Shown one piece after another: positions 11,401 to 23,920 of a DNA stretch of 64,000 bases. The notes under the pieces are model-generated. The model was not told where the DNA came from. It was given only the letters and a program-made list of their open reading frames with translations, and did not search any database. The position numbers were made by a program, and so were the translations under genes. Origin of the DNA: Gigaspora rosea (taxonomy: Eukaryota; Glomeromycota; Glomeromycetes; Diversisporales; Gigasporaceae); assembly GCA_003550325.1 (NCBI GenBank), contig QKWP01000012.1, positions 322,147 through 386,146 on the forward strand, given 5' to 3'. Every line of letters starts with the position of its first letter. Position 1 is the first letter of the stretch.

Positions 11401-12955
11401 AGAGTGCAAGGGGTGTTCCTATGAAACCATCACTTGTACTCTAACAAAAAAATTTTCTTACAATATTTTGGGTTAGAACTTCTTTGCTAAAACATGCTGC
11501 CCCAACTCTAACCCTCACCCTAATCCTAAACTAACAAATTGTTTTGATTTCACATTCACCAGATCTTATTTAATGTGCACATATCGCTACAGCTATATTT
11601 TACTAAATTTAATGATACAAGCTAAAGTAACTTGAATAAAATAAATAAATTGTTAACATTCTGATCATCAACATGTAATAAGGATGTCTAACTACTTTAT
11701 TTAAGTAATTGTAAATAGTAAATCTGATATTCACTTCACAATCACACTAATTACAGTATATAACCCAAATTGATTAATAATTAATATGAATTTTCTGTCA
11801 CCAAATCTCAGTTTTTTTTCCAAAGCACCCAAATAATAAGTTTGCAAAGTAAAAATCTAGCCTCTAGAGAATTAAGTGTTCTTATAGCTACATATATTGT
11901 GAAATATTAAAGTGAAATGCAAACCAGAACATGAAAAATTACAGTTATGTCAAATTTAATAAAAAAATCAAGCTACTACTGTAAATTACTGTATAAAATA
12001 CCTGGTAGTTATAAACCAAAAATAGAAAAAACAGGTTTATGCAGGTTTTTCCACAAAACAGCCAATAAAATTGCGATAAACTTGAAATAGATCCAGTATA
12101 AATCAAGGGGAATACTGATCAAGGGGGTATTTTCTACATAATTTACGGTACTAATGCATTAACATGTGAAATTGTTATATATATCACTCTATATTATATG
12201 ATTGTCAAATAGAGAGCTTCTATTAGTTAACTGTATTAAAAAAAATTTACAAACCTCACATTACTGACCAAGCCGTTATTTGAACCAATTATAAAAATTT
12301 TGCATGGCCTTAATACAAATTTTTATCTGTTCTGCTATAAATCATAATATGAAATTGATAAAATTTTGATAATTTCACTACGATACGATATAGCATACAC
12401 TATTCTAACTCCCTTTAAACAACTCATGCGCCTAGTTTAGTAACTTAAATTTTACTCGGAATTTTGTCAATCTTAAATTGTACATGTGAAACACAGAATT
12501 CATTTAAATTTTCCTATCTTGATCTGGTGTAACAATTATGAATTCTCAAAAGATAAAAATGAAAAATGGCGAGGAAATAAAGAATAACTTAATATGTTAT
12601 AATTAAATAAAAACATTTAAATTAATGCGGAGTGTAATATCCGTACTAAACATTGAAGTTATATAATATTATATCATGTTTTGTTCAGTTTTGAAGTTTC
12701 GGAGATGAAGAAAAAAACAAAAAAAATAAAATAAAATAAAATAAAATACTTGAATTAATATTTCTACAATTATAAATATTAACTTTTTAATAAATACAGT
12801 CGATAATGTTTAATTGCATATTATATGCCAAAGATTTTCAAGTATTTAGACAGTATATACATCTAGATAGGCCAAATTTTTGCTATCAAATAAATTTCTT
12901 GTTGTATTAGATTTTCGTTTTATGTGCTTCGCATCATCATTCGTTAAAGTTTTTT
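11401..12955. other. AT-rich noncoding DNA
   Basis: No gene was recognised. It holds a CCCTAA-like patch at about 11495-11530, a GATCTGGTGTAAC word at about 12520, and an (AAAAT)n run at about 12715-12747. Confidence 0.5.
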
Positions 12956-14046
12956 TCAACAAGGGTTGATGTCATCAAATGTATTATTAGAATTCAACGT
13001 TTCAGATGTTAAATTAGGTTCCTTGCATTTTCTATTATAGAACTGTAGATAAAAAAAAAAGCATTATTAGTAATATATGCACATTAAATAGTTGAACATG
13101 CGTCGATATTGCTATTGCTTACTATTTAAGTCGTATTGATGAAAATATTATTGATTGGTTACAGATTGGTAATATATATCGATATTATCCAAGCCATCAA
13201 AAGGTGTTACGATAAATGACGTTAATTCATCATCATTAATTGGCGCATCAACGTTAATTTGCGTGTCTGTGCTATCTATTGGTGAATATAAATATCAAAC
13301 ATTAATGTGAAGATCAGGTATAACCCGAATTTTTCGAAAAAATGGAGCTTTTTTTCAAAAATAGAAATTTTTTAATTTTTTAAATTTTTTTAATTTAAAA
13401 ATTAAGCAACTTTAAAATTTATAAAAAGATAACGATCGAGCACAGTAAACAATACCGTAGGGTGTGGTTAATACACTGTATGCATCATCAACAGGATTAA
13501 ATATGCAGTTAGATAAATTAGATGGAATTATCGCATTATTTCCTCAGCTATATTTAGACACGTACAAATTCTAAGTTAGTGATATGACAATATCAGGTGC
13601 GAACGTTTATGATTAAATATATTAGACAAACCTTGGATTGATAAGGCACCTGATACCGTCAGACTAGTTCCGTGATTCGTAGGCAATGTCATATCGGCGT
13701 GGGCTTTCTCAGAAGCTTGTACAGGAGTGTCTATTTTAGATTCATTAACAGTTTGCGGTGGGCTTAATGGCATTTAGAGTAAATTTTCTAAGAAATTATT
13801 AGGTACAGTATTTGAACGGTGACGTTTTTTTGATATAGTTTTACTCCTTGGTTTTAGGTTTGAAACGTTAGGCATTGTTTGTCGGCGTGACGGTTTAGAC
13901 TTAGATAATGAATTTAATTTAATTTGGGTCCAGACGCTTGTTGGAAATTGTTAGATTTTAAACTTTTCATTTTAAGCTTGTACTCTTGTTGAAGATTGTG
14001 CTGTGGGTATTTGGATTGTTAGAAACTTTAAATTTACTTTCTCCAT
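12956..14046 (-). pseudogene. Unrecognised orphan gene, copy A (decayed)
   Basis: This is a diverged inverted copy of the gene at 37580-38345. The first exon starts at the CAT of 14044-14046 (MEKVNLKFLTIQ), matching MTRVNLRFQAIQ of copy B. In-frame stops and an insertion follow, then the best block, TVNESKIDTPVQASEKAHADMTL-type sequence (about 13760-13640), which matches copy B residue for residue. An intron ends in CTAACTTAG at about 13574. Later exons match copy B around TPYGIVYC (13450-13480), DIYYQS (about 13165) and LTSETLNSNN (about 13010), with a frameshift in between. I do not recognise the family. Conservation of exon order and the reading frame argue for a real gene origin. Confidence 0.6.
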
Positions 14047-14420
14047 TATTGAATATAACAGAACAGAAAATGAAGAAAGTCCTTAGCTTGAGAGCAAAGT
14101 ATTTATTGAATAGGTTACTTGTATATTATATAAAAAAAGTTTATGGATCATCGTTATATAAAACGTACTACTACATTTTTTCTGTAGTTACTATGTTTAA
14201 TGATCTACCAGTTCCCAAACATAAACTGGTACGTATACGTGCGTACCGCGTACCATTAGCGTTAGTAAGCGTAATGCATATTTAGGTATTATATCGAATT
14301 ATTTTCTGAAAAAGTTAGGTTCCTTTAAAGGAAATTCACCTTTTAGTAATAAAGGCGGCTCTTCTTTGTTCGAATTTTGAATTATTCGCTAAACAAATGA
14401 ATGGTTTCTTACAATTTTCT
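14047..14420 (-). promoter_or_regulatory. Promoter/5' leader of orphan gene copy A, conserved with copy B
   Basis: Read on the minus strand, it shares several blocks, in order, with 37330-37579: TTTAGCGAATAA, an AAAAGG…AATTTCCTT block, a GCATTACGCTTA word, GTACCAGTTTA, an AATAAATACTT TATA-like box, and GCTAAGGACTTTCTTCATT just before the start codon. Conservation outside coding sequence suggests that whole genes with their control region were duplicated. Confidence 0.55.
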
Positions 14421-15358
14421 TAAAAAAAAATAGCAAATCGTAGAGAAGGTTGTATAATGTTACAATAAATACATCTAAATTTTCATAAATCTGTCATGGG
14501 TATGTATTTGAAGCGAAAGACTCTTGCTAAATGTAAGTTCTTAAATAACGTCATAATACTGAACCGATCTTACTTTATAATCTTAGATTATTTTAAAATA
14601 AATAAATGCTCTATTATTTTAATTTAAAGTTTTATCTTTGTGGTACCAAAGTTTCCGCCATTTACCAGACATGTATTGCTTTTTAAGAAACGTAAATAAC
14701 TCCCGGCCGACGAACTTTATCATTATTACCGTTAATTCCTCTTATAGAAATTTCTTTTTTAAGCAACTTTCATAAAAGTAATTAGTTGATAGGCAACAAC
14801 AAACAAATCACTTATAATGTACTATAATATCTTTTTTTTTTCTATTCTGTCTATGCGTCAAAACAGGAATTACTACAAACATTAAAGTGTAGATCCTCTG
14901 GTAAGGAAATACCATATTTCGGAAACAGCTACGTCTATGGTTTTTTGATGCCGTTAGGTGGATTCTAATTTAATAATAAAAATATTAACCACTCTATTAT
15001 TAAAAATATTTTATTTCATTTGCTCTATGATTTTTATTCATTACATATCGGCATTCCTTCACGGGCGTAATATCAGACTAAATCAAGTATTTGATAAAAT
15101 AGGAAATACGAAGAGTTGAAAAGTGTAGTCTCCCACGAATTAATGAGAAGATTATCCAATTTACGAAAGAAAAAAGAAAAAAACTTTTTTGGTACCACGT
15201 AAAGTAATTTGATTGGCTAATTGCGCTTGGCAATTACAATCTACTCAAATGTGTAAAGTAATTTCTTCGCAATTAATAATCTTAGATTCCAACAAAAAAA
15301 AACTATTTAATCAATTGTTTCTTGTCAATTTTTACACCAAATTTTTTAGTTCATTAAA
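14421..15358. other. Intergenic region upstream of the F-box gene
   Basis: No reading frame was recognised. The last ~170 bases before the F-box start contain a GATTGGCTAATTG stretch (CCAAT-type word, 15210-15224) and A-rich leader sequence ending in TTCATTAAA before ATG. A promoter is expected here, but no TATA box is obvious. Confidence 0.45.
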
Positions 15359-16552
15359 ATGATAGAATTACCAAATGAATGTTTTCTCGAAATATTTACT
15401 TACCTTGAAAATAATGATATGTTTTCATGTCTTCTTGTATGCCGTAAGTGGTGTAGAATTGCAGTACCGATATTATGGAGAAAATTGAAAACTTTTAAAA
15501 ACAAAAAACTTATAAAAGTATGTCTTTCATCATTAAATACTGAAGAACAAAAGCAATTATTACCGTTTAAAATAATGCTCCCAAAAAGTCCAAAACCATT
15601 ATTCAAATACACAACATTTATTAAAATAATTTACTTTGATACGGAAAGTGGAATTTTAGACTGGCTTGACTGTGAAGAGAATTATCCTCCTTATTTTAAA
15701 GAAGAAAAATGGTCTATAAATGTGGCTCATACTATCGGATCCTCTTTAATCGCAATGTTTTTGCGAACAAGTATTGAAATTAAGGAATTACGTATTTGTG
15801 ATATTATTTATAGTCAAATGATAAATTTAGAAGAAAATTTTTGTAAAAATACTACTCTAAAATTTTTGGGGTTTGCAGATGATAAAAATGGATTTGAAGA
15901 AGGAAGAAAACTGGCGGTGATACTTTGTAGGAGTACTACTTTGACCCACTTATCTATTGTCAATAATCAACGAGGCTTTGAAGGAGTGATGATGTTAGCA
16001 GAAGCACTTTACAAGAACACTACTTTGACCCATTTACATCTTTGGAATAACCAACTTGGTCCTGAAGTTGGAAAAGCATTAGCAAATGCACTGTGTAAGA
16101 ATAACACTTTGATCTACTTGAATATTGGCAATAATCAACTTGGTTTGGAGGGAGCAATAGCGCTGGCTGAGGCTCTTTGTAAAAACGCTACTTTGACTCA
16201 ATTATCTCTTTATAAGAATCAACTCGGCTCCGCAGGTGGAGAAAAGTTAGCAGAAGCGCTTTATAAAAACACTACTCTGACTCATTTGAATGTTGGTAAT
16301 AATAAACTTAATTATGTTGGAGGAAAAGCCTTCGCCGATGTTCTTTATGAAAATACTACTTTAACCTCTCTGGATCTTCGCGATAATTTCGATTCCATGT
16401 CTCACGATGAGATGGGACGTGCACTTGTAGAAGCTCTTCGCGAAAATAAAATTCTAACTGTTTTATACCTTTATGATAATAATTTACCTGATTCATATTT
16501 AAAAATAATTAATGATTTGCTTAAAAATAATAGAAAGCGTAAAAATGAGTAA
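15359..16552 (+). CDS. F-box protein with C-terminal leucine-rich repeats
   Basis: This 397-residue protein is the only intact host-type gene in the window. Residues 1-45 are an F-box (LPNECFLEIFTYLE…SCLLVCRKWCRIAVPILW), which would bind Skp1 in an SCF ubiquitin ligase. About residues 160-395 hold eight leucine-rich repeats of ~28 residues (pattern YKNTTLTHLHLWNNQLGPEG-like, then LAEAL), of the ribonuclease-inhibitor/NLRC3 type, which would choose the substrate. The region between is lysine-rich with no motif. There is no signal peptide or membrane segment. The first ATG places the F-box at the very N-terminus, so the start is secure. No intron is needed. Such genes are highly multiplied in mycorrhizal fungi. 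Substrate unknown. Confidence 0.92.
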   Translation: MIELPNECFLEIFTYLENNDMFSCLLVCRKWCRIAVPILWRKLKTFKNKKLIKVCLSSLNTEEQKQLLPFKIMLPKSPKPLFKYTTFIKIIYFDTESGILDWLDCEENYPPYFKEEKWSINVAHTIGSSLIAMFLRTSIEIKELRICDIIYSQMINLEENFCKNTTLKFLGFADDKNGFEEGRKLAVILCRSTTLTHLSIVNNQRGFEGVMMLAEALYKNTTLTHLHLWNNQLGPEVGKALANALCKNNTLIYLNIGNNQLGLEGAIALAEALCKNATLTQLSLYKNQLGSAGGEKLAEALYKNTTLTHLNVGNNKLNYVGGKAFADVLYENTTLTSLDLRDNFDSMSHDEMGRALVEALRENKILTVLYLYDNNLPDSYLKIINDLLKNNRKRKNE

Positions 16553-17878
16553 TGACAATATAAATCTTATTCCATGTACGGAGTATGGCATCACGCATAA
16601 CCAGTAACATGTATATAACAACTTTATTATCTCCCCTATCATCGTTAGAGTTATTTTGTTATTTATTTTTTATTTACTTTTCCTTTTTCAGTATTATTTT
16701 GTTGGATTTTATTTTTCTTTTTTTCGTTTGCCGAATTAAAATTAGGCTTTCGGGCTTAAAACCAGTAGTGAATGAGGATGGAACTGCATCGTGATCTGTT
16801 GTACGGTCACAATCTTAAGTGGAAATTGCGATTCCTTTGTAGGCTGAAGTGGATTATGTATAGATGGTAGCGATATTGTACGTGTGATAAAAATGGCTGG
16901 GAAAATGAAACGAAGGGCGTGTAAAACGTAGCGATTTCTTCAGAGTTAAGGAAACCGTGTATGTAATAGATCAAATCTCTCCACCATTCCTTAATGTATA
17001 TAATTTTTTCCCATTGATTTAATAAAGCCCAGATTGATTGTACATAATAAACAGATAAATGATGGGAAATGAACATTGTTTGCTTGAGAGACCTATTGCT
17101 GGGCAATCAGATAAGAATTCTCATCCGTTTTTGTGTACAAAACCGAGTATAATCGTTTAAAGTTCGAAAGTTATTGTGTATAAGTGCTCTTGAATAAACT
17201 GCTATTCCAGAAATCTAAATCTTTTACTTAAAACCTTGTCGTTCTCGAGTATACTAAATTGTATTGAAACTTAAATTGTCGACGTCTTTATAGGATATTC
17301 CTCATGAATTGCATGAGTTTTACATATATTTTCTAAGCTTCAAGGGAACTTTTCATTTTTTTTATACATGTACGTACCAGGAAAGGAGTGATGAAATCAC
17401 GAAGCGTATGGCTTACTGAAGAAATGATGCGCAGTCCCAAAATGTAGTATCTAATTGGTCGACGGGATTATAGTCGTTCTAATAGAATAAATTTGACAAC
17501 AACTCTCGTCTATCATGTGATACTCGGAAAACAAATGTTGAACTAAAAACTTCGTTTATATTAAGTTAGGGTTTAAGGTTGGGTTAAGAAGGGCAGTAAT
17601 ACTGTAAAATTGGATGAGAAATTTTTTTAGTTAGAGTTCTAAAGATGGTTTACTAGACGAATTTCGAGATAAATGCTATTTTACAAAGCGAATATTTGGT
17701 TTGAATTTTATTAGAGGTAGGAACCGTTTAGTGTAATTCAACTTTAAATTCAGTTTAAATCGGGTTTAATAGCAACTGGTTTGTGATATATATATTTTTT
17801 TTTTATAGAGTGAACTAAGGTTGCCGGCCGTAAGTAATAATTACTGGGTTGCGACCTTAATTACAACTAATACTCAAA
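16553..17878. other. Noncoding region after the F-box gene
   Basis: It includes a minus-strand frame of 99 codons (16807-17106) with no recognisable domain and no paralogue in the window; I do not call it a gene. A G-rich TTAGGGTTTAAGG patch lies at about 17568. The region is slightly less AT-rich than average, so an old gene remnant is possible. Confidence 0.4.
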
Positions 17879-17996
17879 GCTGTAATATGCCGTATATGCT
17901 GTAAAATGCCGTAATGGATGTAATTGCCGTAATGGTTGTAAATGCCATAATGGTTGTAAATGCCGTAATAGGGTGTAATTGCCATAACAAAACAAG
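17879..17996. repeat. Minisatellite, ~18-20-bp unit
   Basis: About six tandem copies of a unit like ATGCCGTAATGGTTGTAA. It produces a spurious repetitive minus-strand frame (HYGIYN). A short (TCTAACTAA)n run follows at 18021-18050. Confidence 0.75.
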
Positions 17997-18059
17997 TATC
18001 TGCGATTCTTTTTATTGGTAATCTAACTAATCTAACTAATCTAACTCTAATCAAGTTTA

Positions 18060-19890
18060 AAAAAAAAACTCTAAATAAATAGCTTATGCAATCAAAAGGC
18101 ACGATTTTTTGTATACAAAATATGGCATTAAATTGTATCTTATTGAATAAGCTACGATTGAGAATGCTTAGATTCTCAGAATTCCACAGAACTATTGGGT
18201 ATTATAACGAGATACGTACAGCAACTTTTGAGTAAATTGTGCTGATCAAATCAGGATTTCTAATATTTTTGGAAAAACCTTGGTCAAGGATAACCTTATT
18301 TTGTAACCAGACTATCCAAGACTTTTTGAATGATAGGGATGAATTAAAATTGTCTGCATAGTTAATTTACTGTAGTCCAATAATGCGATTGATTATAGTA
18401 ATAGTTTGTGCACGTTAAATTATGTATTAATCTGATCATGATCGAGGCACTTAATTATATCTATATATTGATAATCAATTAAGCAATTTGATCAGGTTAT
18501 GTTATTGTAATTAAAGTGATCAGTAATTAAAGTAGTTAATTAGTACTATTGATATTGAGGGTCAATACTTATCAAGTAATAGAGTCAAAAAATGTAATAC
18601 AATTGTTAAGTCACTCAATGGTTGGGGTAATAAAACAATAATAAATATGACACTTAAACTTAAAACAAATGAGAAATTGATTCTTCTTATATCCTTTTAT
18701 AGCCAAGCCATCAGAGTTTAAAGCTTTATTAGAAGCATGAAAAGGTAGCACTTTCATAGTTTCAGGATATATTAATAATTGTATACCATGTAATTCAATG
18801 CACTCTAATTACAATTAATATCTATACTCTATTTTTGTACTATCTTTAACTTTACTAACCTTAGCCTGACCAGATATATTCCTTCTAAATCTATCTATAG
18901 ACTATTTTATTCTAAGCTTTAGTTTTAGCTTTAGTATATTTCTAACCCTTATGCCTTATAACAAACAATAAAATGGAACAATATAAAAATAAACAAATAT
19001 GACGAATAAAATAAATATTAGAACAGATCTAAGCCTCCACAACCAGCTTAAAAGCTTCAAAATATTCTTATAATTCAAACTTTACCTTACCCACTTTTCT
19101 TTACTTCCTATACACTATCTAATCATGATTTTCCTAGAAAAATCATAGCAGTATTTAGTAGTAAGAGATTTGTCTAACTGTACAAAAGACATAGCAGAGA
19201 TTTTTTTATTATAGAGTGAATTATTTTTTAATCATTTATATAAACTGGTTTTTTTTTTCAAAATAGTACTAACCAAATATACTAATATTAAAATATTGAT
19301 ATGAGTCTAAAAGTGACAGGAATCTGAAATTTATACTGGTATATAGTAGATAGGGTCATGTACATACATATGTATATTAGTATAGTAAATATTGATATCT
19401 AATTAAGCATTATATCTGTTTTGACTGTTATATCCTTAATAACTATTACACCTATTACAAATAATACCTATTATTCCACATCCCAATATGATTGCATAAT
19501 GAGGATTTGCATTTTATAAATTACAACATTTATTACTACACTTATAATGATTTATTTTCATTAATTGTTATCACCCGGGTTTGCCATTATTACCCCGGAG
19601 AGATAATTAAAATTGTATTGAACCTCATAGTGTACCATGACAAAGGTTTTTTTAAAATTGTATAAGATCAGATCAAAGATATTTTAAAAATCATATAAAA
19701 TCAGGAGCAAAAGTTTTTAAATTTAATATTAAACTGATCTTTATAATAAAAATTTTTCTATTCATTATCGCATTATATAAAGTATTATTACCAAAGTAAA
19801 TTGTTTATTAAAAGTAAAATTCTAATTCAATCCATTGTTAACCTATAAAACATCACAAAAACAGGCATAACATTTGAACCAGTGATCTGA
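18060..19890. other. AT-rich noncoding DNA
   Basis: No gene or bounded element was recognised. Short words such as ATTACCCCGG and runs of (TATTAC) occur near 19440-19610. Confidence 0.5.
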
Positions 19891-20430
19891 ATTTGATAAA
19901 ACTACTACCATTCGACTCAGCTCGTCGAGACGGTTCGAATGAGCTATAGCACGTCCCTGTACGACCTCTGGTTGCCGAAATAGGAGTTGTCAAACATTTA
20001 CTTTCTGATTGGCTAGGAGATTGCTGCGGTACAAATCGTAGATCTGACATATCTGAAAGATGTCATATTTATAGCTTATATTCTAGATATCACATATATT
20101 ATATTTATATCATTTATTACATATATTACATTTATTATATTTATAATATATTTTATTAATAGTAGTTGTAGTATATATTACACATGTAAAAGATATTGAC
20201 AATTACATTTGTAAAAATACAAAAAGTATAAAAGAGGCAGATGTGGACCCCAAGTTCAACATCGAGTCTTCATACTCTTTCAATAATAAAAACAACTATT
20301 AACTACACAAATCAAACAGTTATTAGTATCCTCATATACTTTTAATTGTAGCCTCTTTTGTAATTGCAAATTGCCTTAAATCTTCTTTGTTAAGTTTTCT
20401 TAAAAACGCCATACTAACTTAGATATACCA
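19891..20430 (+). mobile_element. LTR-like retroelement segment
   Basis: A TATA box (AAGTATAAAAGAGG, about 20224) is followed by AATAATAAA (20282) and a block AGTATCCTCATATACT (20325-20340). This continues into GCCTCTTTTG, then TTTGTTAAG and ACGCCATA. The same order occurs at 61391-61565. Both are preceded by the hairpin motif ACTACCATT…CTCRTCGAGACG. I infer U3-R-U5 of a related LTR element; no TG…CA ends or internal genes were found. Confidence 0.4.
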
Positions 20431-20917
20431 CAGTAACAAAGTTTGAAGTTACACAAAGTGTTTACTGTCTAAAATCACTCTAGTTACCTAATATCTTTGA
20501 AGAAGTGGATATAGGATAACACCATCATGGTAAAACAATTTAATTTATTTTTATTTACTTATTAAAAGAAATCTTTATGTCAATATTGCAGTCCTTACAA
20601 TTTTCAATGATAACTTTAGGCGCACTTTCAATTGGATTAGAATTAGAATGCAAAGGACTTTATTGAGTATTTCCCTGAATATTTTCTTGAACATTTTATT
20701 TACTTTTCTTGACTGAACTAATAAAAAGCTTTGAGGCATCATATAGCTTGAAAGGTTTAAACTTGAAAATTTTAGGCTGAATTGGATGATGATCAACTGG
20801 AAGAGACTTTAATGGTAATTGTGAAGAAACTAAAAGGAATATTTGTTTTTAGCAGTTATAAAAAATATAAATTTGATATCAATATTGATATTAGAAATAT
20901 CTAAAATAAACTTATCT

Positions 20918-20975
20918 GAATTTTGATTTGAATTTTGATTTGAATTTTGATTTGAATTTTGATTTGAATCTTGTT
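20918..20975. repeat. 12-bp tandem repeat in the recombinase tail
   Basis: Four to five copies of a 12-bp unit (TTTGAATTTTGA on the plus strand) encode SNQN repeats in the minus-strand reading frame. The words resemble those of the nearby 286-bp MITEs. Confidence 0.8.
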
Positions 20976-21197
20976 TTGAATCTCTTTTTAGGATAATCAT
21001 TAAAACAGTACTATTCATTATTTCTTTTGTAAATATTTGATATAATGCAACTTCTCCAAGTAAGCAATGTTCACTAAATACTATTATATAATCTGTTGTT
21101 ACATTAAGTTGCATAAGTATTTGTATCACACTTCTTCTTATTTAATGATTAGTTATTTTTTTATGGTTCATATTAACAACTCCTGCTTTTTAGCAAA

Positions 21198-21483
21198 TAG
21201 GGTTCCTCAAATTCAAATCAAATCAAATATTGGATCAATTTGAATTTGATCAAATCAAATTGACTCTAATTTGAATTTGATTTGATTCAAATATTTGAAT
21301 TTGAATTTGATTTGAATTTGAATTTTTAATAGTAATTTTCAAATCAAATCAAATATTTGTCAAATCAAATCAAATTTGGCCATATTTGAATTTGATCAAA
21401 TCAAATATAGTCAAATTTGAATTTGAATTTGATCAAATATTTGATTCATATATTTGAAGATCAAATCAAATTGCAGAACCCTA
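21198..21483. mobile_element. 286-bp hAT-type MITE, copy 1
   Basis: It starts TAGGGTTCC and ends GAACCCTA, flanked by an exact 8-bp duplication TTAGCAAA (21190-21197 and 21484-21491). The interior is almost wholly built of TTTGAATTTGAT / ATCAAATCAAA words. Eight-base duplications and TAGGG ends fit hAT elements. It lies inside the Crypton-like coding sequence, between the SHEKIIREI and KAGVVNMN parts, so it post-dates that gene. Confidence 0.88.
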
Positions 21484-22489
21484 TTAGCAAATTTCTCTAA
21501 TTATCTTCTCATGTGAATATTGTCCAAGTGCAGCATCATAAAACCAAATACCTTTTACAGAATCTTAAAAAAATTTTAATTTAAAAAAAATATATTAATA
21601 AAAAAAATTTTATTGTAAATAAATAAATAAATAACAATATCAGAAGCAATTTGAAAAAAAATTCTTAAAATTTGAAATAAGTTTCTTGACGAAATATGTA
21701 ATATGAAATATCTGAAACAGGAGTAAACTTATCATATGTATTGGGTAGTATTTGACATACCTGATCTGCATTGCTAAGATTTTTAAGCCACTTGCATAGT
21801 TCTTTTCATGAAAAAAGTAATTTTTAGGCTCTTATTTGTGCTTACTTTAACATAATCAAATTTGAGTCACTACGCATCTCCACCTTATAATCTACCTAAA
21901 AGATACAATCAAAAATATACTTAGTATGCAATAGAAAGTTGGTGTATCTTCTAAAAGATTTTTATCATTTAATATTTGAATTATTTCATCTTGGGTAAAA
22001 AAATTACTTTTATTTGCTTGACGTAAATTTGTATCCTAAACCAACTTGATTTTTCTATCAATTGTTGCAAATAAGTATAAAAATTGGTTTTTATTAAGTA
22101 TATTTGGTTTGGGATCTTGATATAAATTTATCTGCAAATGTTGTACAATTCTTCAAAAACTGTTATAGATTGATATAAGTGCATAAAGTTATCATCTTTT
22201 CTTTTTAAAGCGACAAAAAATTGAAATATTTTCTAATTCTGTGTGATCTTTAATGTATAATATTATCTGAAAGTTTTATATATATAAATATTTGTTAATC
22301 GCATTAACACAAGTTTGAGCATTATGACTTGTGTTTTTTACAGTAGCATAATTTATCGTATTATTAATATCAATTGGAGAAGGCATAACAAATTGAATCT
22401 AATAAAATTATATATCAAGATTATAGTAATAATTTATATAATAATTTATCGGTTATATAGAAATAAATATAGTATAAATAAATAAATAA

Positions 22490-23920
22490 GGTGGCTACTA
22501 TACATACCCCCTATTAAAATTAAAAAATTTTAAAACTTTAAGCGAAGATATTTTGACAACTATTTGACTAAATTCAATAAACTTTTTTATTTGAATTATT
22601 TAAATTTGTAGAATTAAAATAAAAAAAGTTCATCAAATTTAATCAAATGGTTGTCAAAATACCTTCACTCAAAGTTAGAGAAAAACAAAATATCTATCAA
22701 AATAAAAGTTGCGGCAAAGTTTTTTAAAACTTTGAGTGAAGATATCATATTATGACAACTATCTGACCAAATTTGATGAACTTTTTTTATTTGAATTATA
22801 TGTATTTATTGAATTCAAATAAAAAAAGTTCATAGAATTTGGTCAGATAGTTGTCAAGATATCTTCATTCTAAGTTTTAAAAAACTTTTATTTTGATAGG
22901 TATTTTGATTTTTTTCTAACTTTGAAGTGAAGGTTTCTTGACAACTATCTGACTAAATTCAATGAACTTTTTTTTATTTTAATTCTATAAATTCATATAA
23001 TTCAAATAAAAAAAAGTTTATTGAATTTAGTCAGATAGTTGTCAAGATACCTTCGTTCAAAGTTGGAGAAAAATCAAAACATTTATCAAAATAAAAGCTG
23101 CACCAAAGTTTTTTTAAAACTTTAAGCAAAGATATCTTGACAACCATCTGACCAAATTCAATGAACTTTTTTTATTTGAATTATATGAATTCATAGAATT
23201 TAAATAAAAAAAGTTTATCAAATTTGATCAGATGGTTGTCAAAATATCTTTGCTCAAAGTTTTAAAAAAACTTTGGCACAGCTTTTATTTTGATAAACGT
23301 TTTGATTTTTCTCCAACTTTGAGTGAAGGTATCTTGACACACATCTGACTAAATTCAATGAACTTTTTTTATTTAAATTATATGAATTTATAGAATTAAA
23401 ATAAAAAAAGTTCATTGAATTTAGTCAGATAGTTGTCAAGAAACCTTCACTCAAAGTTAGAGAAAAACAAAATATCTATCAAAATAAAAGTTGCGGCAAA
23501 GTTTTTTAAAACTTTGAGTGAAGATATCATATTATGACAACTATCTGACCAAATTTGATGAACTTTTTTTATTTGAATTATATGTATTTATTGAATTCAA
23601 ATAAAAAAAGTTCATAGAATTTGGTCAGATGGTTGTCAAAATATCTTTGCTCAAAGTTTTAAAAAAACTTTGGCACAGCTTTTATTTTGATAAACGTTTT
23701 GATTTTTCTCCAACTTTGAGTGAAGGTATCTTGACACACATCTGACTAAATTCAATGAACTTTTTTTATTTAAATTATATGAATTTATAGAATTAAAATA
23801 AAAAAAAGTTCATTGAATTTAGTCAAACGGTTGTCAAAATATTTTCACTCAAAGTTTTAAAATTTTTTATTTTGATAGGGGATTGAATTGCAAATTTAGG
23901 GGGTATGTATAGTAGCCGCT
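22490..23920. mobile_element. 1.43-kb foldback element with internal palindromic modules
   Basis: The ends are GGTGGCTACTATACATACCC and its inverse (…GGGTATGTATAGTAGCCGCT), flanked by ATAAATAA on both sides (22482-22489 and 23921-23928). The interior consists of six to seven palindromic modules of ~200-220 bp. Each joins GACAACTATCTGACCAAATT, an ATGAACTTTTTTTATTTGAAT arm and its inverse, with spacers like ACTTTGAGTGAAG. It sits between the first and second exons of the Crypton-like gene. There is no coding capacity. The 8-bp duplication is of low complexity, so the hAT link is tentative. Confidence 0.75.

Noticed and set aside
16807-17106. Minus-strand 99-codon frame as a gene
   Set aside because: No recognised domain, no paralogue in the window and no promoter or splice support.
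19928-19942. tRNA B-box-like GGTTCGAATGA
   Set aside because: No A-box or cloverleaf; it is one arm of the recurrent hairpin motif. I saw no tRNA or rRNA gene in the window.
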